NCBI GenBank assembly: GCA_042867185.1 | Contig: JBHZQV010000012.1 | Coordinates: 61,652-125,651, forward strand | DNA from: Xylophilus sp042867185 | GTDB lineage: Bacteria > Pseudomonadota > Gammaproteobacteria > Burkholderiales > Burkholderiaceae_C | Length of the DNA: 64,000 bases | Reading direction: 5' to 3' | In this document: positions 17,204-25,822 of the stretch, one piece after another | How positions within the stretch are numbered: the first letter of the stretch is position 1 | Layout: every line of letters starts with the position of its first letter | Made by a program: the position numbers and the translations under genes | Notes under the pieces: model-generated | Database searches by the model: none | What the model saw: only the letters and a program-made list of their open reading frames with translations | Told to the model about the DNA's origin: nothing

Positions 17204-17224
17204 CGTCAACCGAGTGTCCAACGC

Positions 17225-17252
17225 AAAACGGCTGCCCGAAGGCAGCCGTTTT
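17225..17252. terminator. Bidirectional intrinsic terminator
   Basis: AAAACGGCTGCC (17225-17236), tetraloop CGAA, GGCAGCCGTTTT (17241-17252): a perfect 12-bp inverted repeat with A and T ends. It lies between the convergent SlyD-like and glycine-zipper lipoprotein genes. Confidence 0.9.
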
Positions 17253-17273
17253 GGCGTGGGTCGATGCCCCCGG

Positions 17274-17792
17274 TCAGATGCGCTGCAACTGGCCACCCTG
17301 GATGCGGACCCGGTCGCCGATACGCAAATCGCCCGGCGCCGGCACGTCGAAGGCGCGCGAGCTTCCGTTGTCGACCTGCACCGAAATACGGTAGGTCTGC
17401 ACGACACGCCCCCGCTGATTGCCTTCCAGCTGGTTGCCGGCCACCGCACCGCCGACGACGCCGATGCCGGTGGCCAGCGCCCGGCCCCCGCCACTGCCGA
17501 TCTGGTTGCCCACCACCGCACCCAGGACACCGCCGATGATCGCGCCGGCGCCGGACGGTGCCCGTGCCTGTTCGGACTGGAGGACCTCGATGTTCGACAC
17601 CCGACCGAACTCGGCATAGGCGCCGCCCTGGTCGTACACGGGGTAGGGAGCCGGCTGGGCCACAGGGGCCGGGTACTGGGCCGGGTAGTTAGCGGCGGGG
17701 CGGCCGTAGTACGGATCGGTGGCGCAGGCACTCAAAGTAGCGATGGCGACCGCGCCGAAAGCCATGGTGGCGAAACGGGAAGGATTTTTCAT
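17274..17792 (-). CDS. Glycine-zipper outer-membrane lipoprotein (SlyB/OmpA-like 2TM family)
   Basis: A 172-residue lipoprotein: signal MKNPSRFATMAFGAVAIATL with lipobox LSAC, a Pro/Tyr-rich segment (ATDPYYGRPAANYPAQYP), and the glycine-zipper pair GAGAIIGGVLGAVVGNQIG and ATGIGVVGGAVAGNQLE that inserts as a helical hairpin into the outer membrane. The C-terminal RISVQVDNGSSRAFDV and IGDRVRIQGGQLQRI is the usual SH3-like end of this family. Start at 17792 chosen for the signal peptide. These proteins are generally linked to envelope stability and Mg/stress responses; the specific role here is unknown. Confidence 0.86.
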   Translation of the reverse strand: MKNPSRFATMAFGAVAIATLSACATDPYYGRPAANYPAQYPAPVAQPAPYPVYDQGGAYAEFGRVSNIEVLQSEQARAPSGAGAIIGGVLGAVVGNQIGSGGGRALATGIGVVGGAVAGNQLEGNQRGRVVQTYRISVQVDNGSSRAFDVPAPGDLRIGDRVRIQGGQLQRI

Positions 17793-18003
17793 GGAAGGCT
17801 CCTGGATAAGGGGTGCGCGTGGACGACTTCTCCACCGTCGCGACGCCTCGAGTCGAACATGCGGGCTTGCAGATTCCGCTCGGCGCGGCGCGCATGGCTG
17901 CGTCGGAAAACAACGCTTCAAGGGTAGGCGCGGGCCGACCCCTGCTTACATCCCCGCCGCAAAGACCGTTGCCGGATGTGTCCGCCCGGGCCGCCCGGCC
18001 GGA

Positions 18004-18450
18004 TCAGGCCGATCCGGTCGAACCGTAGCCACCCTCCCCCCGGGACGAGGCATCGAATGCGTCCACCACCCGGAAGCGCGCCTGCACCACCGGGACGATG
18101 ACCAGCTGGGCGATCCGCTCCATCGGCTCGATGGTGAAGGCCGTGCCGCTGCGGTTCCAGGCACTCACCATCAGCTGCCCCTGGTAGTCGCTGTCGATCA
18201 GGCCGACCAGGTTGCCCAGCACGATGCCGTGCTTGTGGCCCAGGCCCGAGCGCGGCAGGATCATCGCGGCGTAGCCCGGGTCGGCCAGGTGGATCGCGAT
18301 GCCGGTGGGCACCAGTTGCCAGGCGTTGGCCGCCAGCGTCAGCGGTGCGTCCAGGCAGGCGCGCAGGTCCAGGCCGGCGCTGCCCGGCGTCGCATAGGCC
18401 GGCAGTTGCCCCGCCATGCGGGGGTCGATGATCTTGACGTCCAGTTCCAT
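18004..18450 (-). CDS. dut: dUTP diphosphatase
   Basis: A 148-residue dUTPase that hydrolyses dUTP to dUMP, keeping uracil out of DNA and supplying dTMP synthesis. All five trimeric dUTPase motifs are present: PGSAGLDLRA, PRSGLGHKHGI, GNLVGLIDSDYQG, ERIAQLVIVPV and the C-terminal GEGGYGSTG. Start ATG at 18450 lies 14 bp after the coaBC stop on the same strand, so the two form an operon, a standard coaBC-dut linkage. Confidence 0.96.
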   Translation of the reverse strand: MELDVKIIDPRMAGQLPAYATPGSAGLDLRACLDAPLTLAANAWQLVPTGIAIHLADPGYAAMILPRSGLGHKHGIVLGNLVGLIDSDYQGQLMVSAWNRSGTAFTIEPMERIAQLVIVPVVQARFRVVDAFDASSRGEGGYGSTGSA

Positions 18451-18461
18451 TTTTATCAACC

Positions 18462-18514
18462 AAATCAGTGCCTGGCCGGCAGGGCGCAAGCGATCTCTGC
18501 TATCAATTTGTGTG
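18462..18514 (-). repeat. Family 1 repeat (degenerate) at the coaBC C-terminus
   Basis: Sense relative to coaBC. It encodes the last 16 residues, AHKLIAEIACALPARH, and runs past the stop. The A-x3-IA pattern is in the same reading frame as in the copies within the NadR-like kinase, miaA and puuD. The GCTAT end is preserved (GCTATCAA on the + strand) but the GCCGGC blocks are partly lost. Confidence 0.5.
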
Positions 18515-19679
18515 CAAGCGCGGTCTTGGGCGCCCGGTCGAGCAGGCGGCTGCCTTGGGCATCCACCAGCAGCAGCTGGTTGTCGTCCTGCCCGAAAGCG
18601 GCCGGGCCGATGTTGCCGACCAGCAGCGGCACGCCCTTGCGGAGGCGCTTGGCCTCGGCGTTGGCGACCAGGTCGTGCGTCTCCGCCGCGAAGCCGACGC
18701 AGTACAGCGCACCCGACCGCGCCCGGTCCGATTGCGCCACGGTCGCCAGGATGTCGGGGTTCTCGACGAAGGCCAGCGTCGGCACCCGGCCCGATCCGTC
18801 CTTCTTGATCTTCGCGTCGTGGAACGATGCGGGCCGCCAGTCGGCGACGGCGGCGGTGGAGACGAACACATCGGCGGTGCCCACGGCCGCCTGCACCGCC
18901 GCCTGCATCTGCAACGCCGACCCGACCCGCACCCGGTGCACGCCCCGCGGCGTGGCCAGCGCCACCGGGCCCGAGACCAGCGTGACCTCGGCGCCCGCCG
19001 CATGGGCCGCGCGCGCGATCGCGAAACCCATCTTGCCGGACGAGTGGTTGGTGATGCCCCGCACCGGGTCGATCGCCTCGAAGGTCGGGCCGGCGGTGAC
19101 GACCACCCGGCGGCCGGCCAGCGGCTTCGGCGCCAGGAAGGCGAGCACGTCTTCGAGGATCTCCTCGGGCTCGAGCATGCGGCCGTCGCCGGTCTCGCCG
19201 CAGGCCTGGTCGCCGTTGCCGACGCCCAGCACCGTAGCGCCGTCGGCCTGCACCTGGGCCAGATTGCGTTGGGTGGCGGGGTGCGCCCACATCTCGCGGT
19301 TCATCGCCGGGGCCAGCAGCAGGGGCTGCCCCGCCCGCCGCGCCAGGCAGAGCAGGCTGAGCAGCTCGTCGGCCCTGCCCTGCACCAGCCGCGCGACGAA
19401 GTCGGCGCTGCACGGCGCGATCACCACCGCATCCGCCTCCCGGCTCAGGTTGATGTGCGGCATGGCGTTGTCTTCGCGCGCATCCCACTGCGAGCCGTAG
19501 ACCGGCCGGCCCGACAGCGCCTGCATCGTCACCGGGGTGATGAACCGCTCGGCGGCCTCGGTCATCACCACCTGGACCGTCGCGCCGGCCTTCACCAGGC
19601 CCCGGCACAGGGCGGCCGATTTGTAGCAGGCGACGCCTCCGGTAAGGCCGAGCACCAGGTGTTTTCCAGACAGGTCCAT
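18465..19679 (-). CDS. coaBC: Bifunctional phosphopantothenoylcysteine decarboxylase / phosphopantothenate-cysteine ligase
   Basis: A 404-residue two-domain enzyme for two successive steps of coenzyme A synthesis. The N-terminal FMN-binding CoaC domain shows LGLTGGVACYKSA, the active-site His region ADAVVIAPCSADF and LAPAMNREMW; the CoaB domain begins near residue 185 with VVVTAGPTFEAIDPVRGITN, followed by SSGKMGFAIA, TAAVADWRP and KIKKDG. Start MDLSGKHLVLG at 19679. The C-terminal 16 residues coincide with a degenerate palindromic repeat. Cotranscribed with dut. Confidence 0.96.
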   Translation of the reverse strand: MDLSGKHLVLGLTGGVACYKSAALCRGLVKAGATVQVVMTEAAERFITPVTMQALSGRPVYGSQWDAREDNAMPHINLSREADAVVIAPCSADFVARLVQGRADELLSLLCLARRAGQPLLLAPAMNREMWAHPATQRNLAQVQADGATVLGVGNGDQACGETGDGRMLEPEEILEDVLAFLAPKPLAGRRVVVTAGPTFEAIDPVRGITNHSSGKMGFAIARAAHAAGAEVTLVSGPVALATPRGVHRVRVGSALQMQAAVQAAVGTADVFVSTAAVADWRPASFHDAKIKKDGSGRVPTLAFVENPDILATVAQSDRARSGALYCVGFAAETHDLVANAEAKRLRKGVPLLVGNIGPAAFGQDDNQLLLVDAQGSRLLDRAPKTALAHKLIAEIACALPARH

Positions 19680-19793
19680 GGGAGGGAATTTCGGCAGGTT
19701 GGGGAGCGCGGCGAGGGGGCGGGCCGACGGAGCGCGCCAATGTAGCAGAGGGGATCGGCGCCCCGCGCCGCCGGAACCGCGCCGGCCCAAACC

Positions 19794-19799
19794 TATAAT
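19794..19799 (+). promoter_or_regulatory. -10 hexamer upstream of pyrG
   Basis: Exact TATAAT 55 bp before the pyrG ATG, in otherwise GC-rich DNA; no convincing -35 box at 17 bp. Probable start of the pyrG-kdsA-DUF1330(-eno) transcript. Confidence 0.55.
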
Positions 19800-19853
19800 C
19801 TCGCTTTACCAGCTCCCCGAGCGGACCGCCTTCACGGGTTTTCCGACTTCGAC

Positions 19854-21539
19854 ATGACCAAATTCGTCTTCGTCACCGGCGGTGTGGTGTCTTCCCTGGG
19901 CAAGGGAATCGCCTCAGCCTCCCTTGCCGCGATCCTTGAATCGCGGGGCCTCAAGGTTACGCTCATCAAGCTCGATCCCTACATCAACGTGGATCCGGGC
20001 ACCATGTCCCCCTTCCAGCACGGCGAGGTGTTCGTCACCGACGACGGCGCGGAGACCGACCTCGACCTGGGCCACTACGAGCGCTTCATCGAGACGCGGA
20101 TGAAGCGTACCAACAACTTCACCACCGGCCGGATCTACCAGTCGGTGCTGGAGAAGGAGCGCCGGGGCGACTACCTCGGCAAGACGGTGCAGGTCATCCC
20201 GCACGTCACCAACGAAATCCAGGAGTACGTCAAGCGCGGCGCGGGCATCGGCACCGCCGACGCGGTGGACGTGGCCATCGTCGAGATCGGCGGCACCGTG
20301 GGCGACATCGAGTCGCTGCCCTTCCTGGAGGCGGTGCGCCAGATGAGCCTGCGCATGGGGCCGAACAACACCGCCTTCGTGCACCTGACCTACGTGCCGT
20401 GGATCGCCGCAGCCGGCGAACTGAAGACCAAGCCGACCCAGCACACCGCCCAGAAGCTGCGCGAAATCGGCATCCAGGCGGACGTGCTGCTCTGCCGCGC
20501 CGACCGCCGCATTCCCGACGACGAGCGCGCCAAGATCTCGCTGTTCACCAACGTGCCCGAATGGGGCGTGATCAGCATGTGGGACGTGGACACCATCTAC
20601 AAGGTGCCGCGCATGCTGCACGAGCAGGGCCTCGACGGCCTGATCTGCGACAAGCTGCGCCTGAACACGCCGCCCACCAGCCTGAAGCGCTGGGACGACC
20701 TGGTCTACGAGACCGCCAACCCGCGCGGCGACGTGACCATCGCGATGGTGGGCAAGTACGTCGACCTGTCCGACAGCTACAAGTCGCTCAACGAGGCGCT
20801 GCGACACGCCGGCATGCGCAACCATGTGCGGGTGAAGATCGAGTACGTCGATTCCGAGACCATCGCGCCCGACAACGTCTCGCGGCTGGCGGCCTACGAC
20901 GCGGTGCTGGTGCCCGGCGGTTTCGGCAAGCGCGGCGTGGAAGGCAAGATCTGCGCGGCCCGCTTCGCCCGCGAGAGCAAGACGCCCTACCTGGGCATCT
21001 GCCTCGGCATGCAGGTCGCCACCATCGAATACGCCCGCCACGTGGCAGGGCTGCCGGAGGCCAACAGCACCGAGTTCGAGCCCACCACCCCCTGCCCGGT
21101 GATCGCCCTGATCACCGAGTGGAAGGATGCCGACGGCACGATCAAGACGCGCACCGCCAGCTCCGACCTGGGCGGCACGATGCGCCTGGGCGCGCAAAGC
21201 TCCGACGTGGCGCCCAACACCCTGGCCCACGACATCTACGGCGACGTGGTCACCGAGCGCCACCGCCACCGCTACGAAGCCAACGTCAACTACCTCGACC
21301 AGCTGCGCAGCGCCGGCCTGGTGATCTCGGCCATGACCCAGCGCGAGCATCTGACGGAGATCGTCGAGCTGCCGCGCACGGTGCACCCCTGGTACATGGG
21401 CGTGCAGTTCCACCCCGAGTTCAAGTCGACGCCGTGGAACGGCCACCCGCTGTTCAACGCCTTCATCAAGGCCGCGGTCGAACACCGCGCCGCCGGGCCC
21501 AAGACCACCGCCGCCCCGGCGGCAGAGGTGACCGCATGA
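19854..21539 (+). CDS. pyrG: CTP synthase
   Basis: A 561-residue enzyme making CTP from UTP, ATP and glutamine. The N-terminal synthetase domain starts with KFVFVTGGVVSSLGKGIASA (P-loop-like) and contains the DIESLPFLEAVRQ block; the C-terminal class I glutamine amidotransferase has the nucleophile Cys-383 in YLGICLGMQ and the His-Glu pair in VQFHPEFKS. Length is normal (about 545-560). Its stop overlaps the kdsA start by ATGA, so translation is coupled; the pyrG-kdsA-eno order is conserved in Burkholderiales. Confidence 0.98.
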   Translation: MTKFVFVTGGVVSSLGKGIASASLAAILESRGLKVTLIKLDPYINVDPGTMSPFQHGEVFVTDDGAETDLDLGHYERFIETRMKRTNNFTTGRIYQSVLEKERRGDYLGKTVQVIPHVTNEIQEYVKRGAGIGTADAVDVAIVEIGGTVGDIESLPFLEAVRQMSLRMGPNNTAFVHLTYVPWIAAAGELKTKPTQHTAQKLREIGIQADVLLCRADRRIPDDERAKISLFTNVPEWGVISMWDVDTIYKVPRMLHEQGLDGLICDKLRLNTPPTSLKRWDDLVYETANPRGDVTIAMVGKYVDLSDSYKSLNEALRHAGMRNHVRVKIEYVDSETIAPDNVSRLAAYDAVLVPGGFGKRGVEGKICAARFARESKTPYLGICLGMQVATIEYARHVAGLPEANSTEFEPTTPCPVIALITEWKDADGTIKTRTASSDLGGTMRLGAQSSDVAPNTLAHDIYGDVVTERHRHRYEANVNYLDQLRSAGLVISAMTQREHLTEIVELPRTVHPWYMGVQFHPEFKSTPWNGHPLFNAFIKAAVEHRAAGPKTTAAPAAEVTA

Positions 21540-22390
21540 AGCTCTGCGGCTTCGACATCGGGCTGCAGCATCGATTCTTCCTGATCGCCGGCCCCTGCGT
21601 GGTCGAGTCCGAGCAGCTGCAGATGGACGTGGCCGGACAGCTGAAGGAGATCACGTCGGCGCTGGGAATTCCCTTCATCTTCAAGAGCAGCTTCGACAAG
21701 GCCAACCGGTCGTCGGGCACCAGCTTCCGCGGCCCGGGCCGCGAGAAGGGCCTGGAGATCCTGGCCAAGGTGAAGCGGACGCTGCAGGTGCCGGTACTGA
21801 CCGACGTGCACAACGAGGACGACATCCGCGCCGCCGCCCAGGTGGTCGACGTGCTGCAGACGCCCGCCTTCCTGTGCCGCCAGACCGATTTCATCCGCGC
21901 GGTGGCCCAGTCGGGCAAGCCGGTGAACATCAAGAAGGGCCAGTTCCTCGCACCGCACGACATGAAGAACGTGATCGACAAGGCGCGCGCCGCCGCGCAG
22001 GAAGCCGGCCTGCCCGAAGACAGTTTCATGGCCTGCGAGCGGGGCGCGAGCTTCGGCTACAACAACCTCGTCTCCGACATGCGCAGCCTGGCCATCATGC
22101 GCGAGACCGGCGCGCCGGTGGTGTTCGACGCGACGCATTCGGTGCAGCTGCCCGGCGGCAACGGCACCAGCTCCGGCGGCCAGCGCGAGATGGTGCCGGT
22201 GCTGTCGCGCGCGGCGGTGGCGGTCGGCGTGGCGGGCCTCTTCATGGAAACCCATCCCGATCCGGCCCACGCCCTGTCCGACGGCCCCAACGCGGTTCCG
22301 CTGCGCCATATGAAGGCGCTGCTGGAGACGCTGGTGGCGCTCGACGACGTCACCAAGCGGCACCCCTTCCTCGAGGACTCCTTCGCATGA
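21536..22390 (+). CDS. kdsA: 3-deoxy-8-phosphooctulonate (KDO-8-P) synthase
   Basis: A 284-residue enzyme that condenses arabinose-5-phosphate with phosphoenolpyruvate for the KDO of lipopolysaccharide. Recognised by FLIAGPCVVESEQLQ, FKSSFDKANRSSGTSFRGPG, VLTDVHNEDD, PVNIKKGQFLAPHDM, CERGASFGYNNLVSDMRSL and ATHSVQLPGG. The AFLCRQTDF Cys suggests the metal-dependent type could apply but this needs care. ATG at 21536 overlaps the pyrG stop; its own stop overlaps the next gene by the same 4-bp ATGA. Confidence 0.98.
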   Translation: MKLCGFDIGLQHRFFLIAGPCVVESEQLQMDVAGQLKEITSALGIPFIFKSSFDKANRSSGTSFRGPGREKGLEILAKVKRTLQVPVLTDVHNEDDIRAAAQVVDVLQTPAFLCRQTDFIRAVAQSGKPVNIKKGQFLAPHDMKNVIDKARAAAQEAGLPEDSFMACERGASFGYNNLVSDMRSLAIMRETGAPVVFDATHSVQLPGGNGTSSGGQREMVPVLSRAAVAVGVAGLFMETHPDPAHALSDGPNAVPLRHMKALLETLVALDDVTKRHPFLEDSFA

Positions 22391-22677
22391 GCAGCGGCTA
22401 CATCATCGCCACCGTCCAGGTGACCAACCCGACGCAGTACGAGGACTACAAGAAGTGGTCCACCGAGGCGATGCGGGTCCACGGCGCCGAGGTCTGCGTG
22501 CGCGGCGGCGCCCTGACCGTGATCGAAGGCGACTGGTCGCCCTCGCGCCTGGTGGTGCTCAAGTTCCCCAGCTACCAGAAGGCCCAGGATTTCGCCGCAT
22601 CGCCCGAGTACGACAAGGCCCGCGTGGCCCGCCAGGGCGCGGCCGTCATGCAGATGGTGGCGGTCGAAGGCGTCTAG
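22387..22677 (+). CDS. DUF1330 domain protein
   Basis: A 96-residue ferredoxin-fold (dimeric alpha-beta barrel) protein of the DUF1330 family. Matches include GYIIATVQVTNPTQYEDYKK at the N-terminus, VCVRGGALTVIEGDW and RLVVLKFPSYQKAQDF. Biochemical function is unknown for the family. It overlaps the kdsA stop by 4 bp (translational coupling) and is 37 bp from eno, placing it firmly in the pyrG-kdsA-eno operon. Confidence 0.9.
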   Translation: MSSGYIIATVQVTNPTQYEDYKKWSTEAMRVHGAEVCVRGGALTVIEGDWSPSRLVVLKFPSYQKAQDFAASPEYDKARVARQGAAVMQMVAVEGV

Positions 22678-22714
22678 ACACCCGATTCAGCATCCCAAGG
22701 AAAGAGAAGAACGC

Positions 22715-23998
22715 ATGAGTGCAATCGTTGATATCGTCGGCCGCGAAGTGCTCGACAGCCGCGGCAACCCCACCGTCGAATGCGACGTGCTGCTGGAATC
22801 CGGCGTGATGGGCCGTGCGGCCGTGCCCTCGGGCGCCTCCACCGGCAGCCGCGAGGCGATCGAGCTGCGCGACGGCGACAAGAGCCGCTACGCCGGCAAG
22901 GGCGTGCTGAAGGCCATCGAGCACATCAACACCGAGATTTCCGAAGCGGTGCTGGGCCTGGACGCCTCCGAGCAGGGCTTCCTCGACAAGACGCTGATCG
23001 ACCTGGACGGCACCGACAACAAGAGCCGCCTGGGCGCCAACGCGATGCTGGCCGTCTCGATGGCGGTGGCGCGTGCCGCGGCCGAGGAATCGGGCCTGCC
23101 GCTCTACCGCTACTTCGGCGGCATGGCCGCGGTGCAGCTGCCGGTGCCGATGATGAACGTGATCAACGGCGGCGCGCACGCCAACAACTCGCTGGACATC
23201 CAGGAGTTCATGATCATCCCGGTGGGTGCCCCCAGCTTCCGCGAAGCCGTCCGCTACGGCGCCGAGATCTTCCATGCGCTCAAGAAGATCATCAACGACC
23301 GCGGCATGAGCACCGCCGTCGGCGACGAAGGCGGCTTCGCCCCCAGCGTCGACAGCCACGAGGCCGCGATCCAGCTGATCCTGGAGGCCATCTCCGCCGC
23401 CGGCTACACCGCGGGCGAGCAGATCGCACTCGGCCTGGACTGCGCCGCGAGCGAGTTCTACAAGGACGGCCAGTACGTGATCGCCGGCGAGAACCTGACG
23501 CTGAGCGCCGCGCAGTGGACCGACATGCTGGCCACCTGGGTCGACAAGTACCCGATCATCAGCATCGAGGACGGCATGGCCGAAGGCGACTGGGACGGCT
23601 GGAAGCACCTGACCGAGCGCCTGGGCGAGAAGGTCCAGCTGGTGGGCGACGACCTGTTCGTCACCAACACCAGGATCCTGCAGGAAGGCATCGAGAAGCG
23701 CATCGGCAACTCGATCCTGATCAAGATCAACCAGATCGGCACCCTGACCGAGACTTTCGCCGCGATCGAGATGGCCAAGCGCGCCGGCTACACCGCGGTG
23801 ATCTCGCACCGCTCGGGCGAAACCGAAGACAGCACGATCGCCGACATCGCCGTCGGCACCAATGCCGGCCAGATCAAGACCGGATCGCTGTCGCGCTCGG
23901 ACCGTACCGCCAAGTACAACCAGCTGCTGCGCATCGAGGAAGACCTGGGCGAGATCGCGGTGTACCCGGGCCGCTCGGCCTTCTACAACTTGAAATGA
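22715..23998 (+). CDS. eno: Enolase
   Basis: A 427-residue glycolytic enzyme interconverting 2-phosphoglycerate and phosphoenolpyruvate, also part of the RNA degradosome in many bacteria. Features seen: IVGREVLDSRGNPTVECDV, GASTGSREAIELRDGD, the metal and catalytic residues in VGDEGGFAPS and SIEDGMAEGDWDGW, catalytic Lys in ILIKINQIGTLTE, and the signature SHRSGETEDSTIAD. Good ribosome-binding site (AAGGAAAGAG) before ATG 22715. A family 2 repeat starts 5 bp after the stop. Confidence 0.98.
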   Translation: MSAIVDIVGREVLDSRGNPTVECDVLLESGVMGRAAVPSGASTGSREAIELRDGDKSRYAGKGVLKAIEHINTEISEAVLGLDASEQGFLDKTLIDLDGTDNKSRLGANAMLAVSMAVARAAAEESGLPLYRYFGGMAAVQLPVPMMNVINGGAHANNSLDIQEFMIIPVGAPSFREAVRYGAEIFHALKKIINDRGMSTAVGDEGGFAPSVDSHEAAIQLILEAISAAGYTAGEQIALGLDCAASEFYKDGQYVIAGENLTLSAAQWTDMLATWVDKYPIISIEDGMAEGDWDGWKHLTERLGEKVQLVGDDLFVTNTRILQEGIEKRIGNSILIKINQIGTLTETFAAIEMAKRAGYTAVISHRSGETEDSTIADIAVGTNAGQIKTGSLSRSDRTAKYNQLLRIEEDLGEIAVYPGRSAFYNLK

Positions 23999-24002
23999 GC
24001 CA

Positions 24003-24083
24003 CCCCCGAGGCGCCAGCGGCGCCTCCCCCTCCAGGGGGCGAACCCGGCGGCCCGGCACAGCCGGTTCCACGGGTTCCCTGAG
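24003..24083 (+). repeat. Family 2 repeat between eno and ftsB
   Basis: Starts 4 bp after the eno stop. Contains an 8-bp hairpin GAGGCGCC-AGC-GGCGCCTC, a CCCCC-TCCA-GGGGG hairpin, then CGGCGGCCCGGC, ACAGCCGGTTCC and GGGTTCCCTGA. Same block order as at 10815 and 31234, with its first hairpin more perfect than the others. Confidence 0.8.
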
Positions 24084-24142
24084 CAATGCGCGCTGCAGTG
24101 GCGGTGCGTGTCTGTTGCGCACCCACCTGACCGAAGGCTGAG

Positions 24143-24418
24143 ATGGTCAACCGAATCGTACCCCTGGTGCTGCTCGCCGTGCTGGCGGGCCTGCATGCGC
24201 AGCTCTGGCTGGGCCGGGGCAGCGTGCCGGCCGTCAAGCTGATGCGCCAGCAGATCGAAACCCAGAAGCTGGCCAACGCCGAGTCGCTGCGGGTCAACGA
24301 GCGGCTGACGTCGGAAGTGAGCGACCTGCGCGAAGGCCTCGACATGGTCGAAGAGAAGGCCCGCAGCGAGCTGGGCATGGTCAAGCCCAACGAGATCCTG
24401 GTGCAGTTGGCCCGGTGA
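24143..24418 (+). CDS. ftsB: Cell division protein FtsB
   Basis: A 91-residue bitopic membrane protein of the FtsQLB division complex. A single N-terminal membrane helix (RIVPLVLLAVLAGLHAQLWL) is followed by a periplasmic coiled coil (VKLMRQQIETQKLANAESLR and LTSEVSDLREGLDMVEEKAR) and the conserved end ARSELGMVKPNEILVQL. Position directly behind eno is the classic ftsB location. Separated from eno by the family 2 repeat, so expression may depend on read-through or a local promoter. Confidence 0.95.
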   Translation: MVNRIVPLVLLAVLAGLHAQLWLGRGSVPAVKLMRQQIETQKLANAESLRVNERLTSEVSDLREGLDMVEEKARSELGMVKPNEILVQLAR

Positions 24419-24470
24419 TCGCGGCCGGCACCGCGCTGCCGGCATGCGGTCGCCGCGGCACCCGCCTCCC

Positions 24471-25106
24471 ATGACCGACACCCTGTCCGCCCTGCTGTTC
24501 GCCCCCGCCTTCGTGCTGTGGGGCGCACCCGCCTCCTGGGCCGAGGTGCTGGGCTTCGGGCTCGCGCTGTGGATGGTGCGGATGAACATCCGCGAGCGGC
24601 ACTGGGGCTGGCCGCTGGCGATCCTCAGCTCGGTCCTCTATTTCTTCGTCTTCTGGCGCAGCCGGCTGTACGCCGACGCGTCGCTGCAGGTCTTCTTCGC
24701 CCTGGTGGCGCTGTGGGGCTGGACCCAGTGGCTGGCCGGCCGGCGGGCCGACGGGCGGCCTTTGACCGTCGGGCGCCTCGGTGCCCCGGGCCGCTGGGCC
24801 ACGCTGCTCGCCTGCCTGCTGCTCTGGCCGGTCATCGGCCTGGTGCTGGCGCGCTATACCGACAGCGACGTGCCGTGGTGGGATGCGTTCCCCACCGCGA
24901 CCAGCCTGGTCGCGCAGTTCCTGCTGGGCCGCAAGTACATCGACAACTGGGCGCTGTGGCTGGTGGTCAACGTCGTCTGCGTGGGCCTGTTCGCCTACAA
25001 GGGCCTGTGGCTGACCGTGGTGCTCTACGGGCTCTTCGCGGCGCTGAGCATCGTCGGCTGGCGGGCATGGCAGCGGCGGATGGCGCTGGCCGTCGCGCCG
25101 GCATGA
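24471..25106 (+). CDS. pnuC: PnuC-type nicotinamide riboside transporter
   Basis: A 211-residue inner-membrane facilitator of the PnuC family with about seven hydrophobic segments. Seen are EVLGFGLALWMVRMNIRE, HWGWPLAILSSVLYFFVFW (the family WPxxI region), YADASLQVFFALVALWGWTQW and KYIDNWALWLVVNVVCVGLF. It overlaps the next gene, a NadR-like kinase, by ATGA, a pairing that traps imported nicotinamide riboside by phosphorylation for NAD synthesis. Start at ATG 24471. Confidence 0.92.
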   Translation: MTDTLSALLFAPAFVLWGAPASWAEVLGFGLALWMVRMNIRERHWGWPLAILSSVLYFFVFWRSRLYADASLQVFFALVALWGWTQWLAGRRADGRPLTVGRLGAPGRWATLLACLLLWPVIGLVLARYTDSDVPWWDAFPTATSLVAQFLLGRKYIDNWALWLVVNVVCVGLFAYKGLWLTVVLYGLFAALSIVGWRAWQRRMALAVAPA

Positions 25107-25795
25107 CCACGCCCGCCGTGCCCGCGCCGGCCGTCGCCATCGTCGGCGCAGAGAGCACCGGCAAGACCGACCTGGCGGCCGCGCTGGCGGAGCGGCTGCG
25201 GGCGCGCGGGCTGCGGGTGGCGGTGGTCGACGAGGTGCTGCGCGGCTGGTGCGTCCGCGAAGGCCGCACCCCGCGGCCCGACGAGCAGATGGCGATCGCC
25301 GCCGAGCAGGCCCGGCGCACCGACGCGGCCCGCGCCCGGCCCGGCACCGACCTGGTGGTGACCGACACCACCCCGCTGATGACCGCGGTCTACAGCGAGC
25401 TGCTGTTCGACGACCTGACGCTCTACCCCTTCGCACTGGAGCACCAGCGCGGCTATGCCGCCACCCTGCTCACCGGCCTGGACCTGCCCTGGATCGCGGA
25501 TGGCCTGCAGCGCGACGGCCCGCAGGTGAGACAGCCGGTCGATGCCCGTGTGCGGGCGGCCCTGCAACAGGCCCGGCTGCCCTACCAGGTGGTGTACGGC
25601 CACGGGGACGCCCGGGTCCTCCACGCGCTCGATGCTATCGATTTCATAGCTGATGGCCGGCGCCGCATGCCGGCCACCGCCCCGTTTTCTTCGAAAACAG
25701 GCCCTGCAGGCACCTGGCGCTGCGAGGGCTGCGGCGACCCGGCGTGCGAGCGCCGCCTGTTCCGCGCCCTGCAAGACCGCGACCTGGGCGGCTGA
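25103..25795 (+). CDS. NadR-type P-loop ATPase, probable ribosylnicotinamide kinase
   Basis: A 230-residue P-loop protein resembling the kinase domain of NadR: Walker A VGAESTGKTDLAAALAERL near residues 14-32, VVDEVLRGW, and DLVVTDTTPLMTAVYSELLF. It has no helix-turn-helix or adenylyltransferase domain. The coupling to pnuC (4-bp overlap) supports nicotinamide riboside phosphorylation. Residues about 178-197 (AIDFIADGRRRMPATAPFSS) are encoded by a family 1 palindromic repeat lying between the kinase core and a C-terminal Cys cluster, TWRCEGCGDPACERRLF, which looks metal-binding and is also found behind similar proteins in related bacteria as far as I recall. Confidence 0.82.
   Translation: MTTPAVPAPAVAIVGAESTGKTDLAAALAERLRARGLRVAVVDEVLRGWCVREGRTPRPDEQMAIAAEQARRTDAARARPGTDLVVTDTTPLMTAVYSELLFDDLTLYPFALEHQRGYAATLLTGLDLPWIADGLQRDGPQVRQPVDARVRAALQQARLPYQVVYGHGDARVLHALDAIDFIADGRRRMPATAPFSSKTGPAGTWRCEGCGDPACERRLFRALQDRDLGG
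25634..25690 (+). repeat. Family 1 repeat inside the NadR-like kinase gene (sense)
   Basis: GCTAT (25634-25638), CATAGC (25645-25650), GGCCGGC and GCCGGCC blocks, then CCCGTTTTC. Translated in frame as AIDFIADGRRRMPATAPFSS. Immediately followed by TTCGAAAAC, giving a small extra hairpin with GTTTTC. Confidence 0.8.
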
Positions 25796-25822
25796 CCCGC
25801 GACCGGCGGCGTGCCCGGCCGG

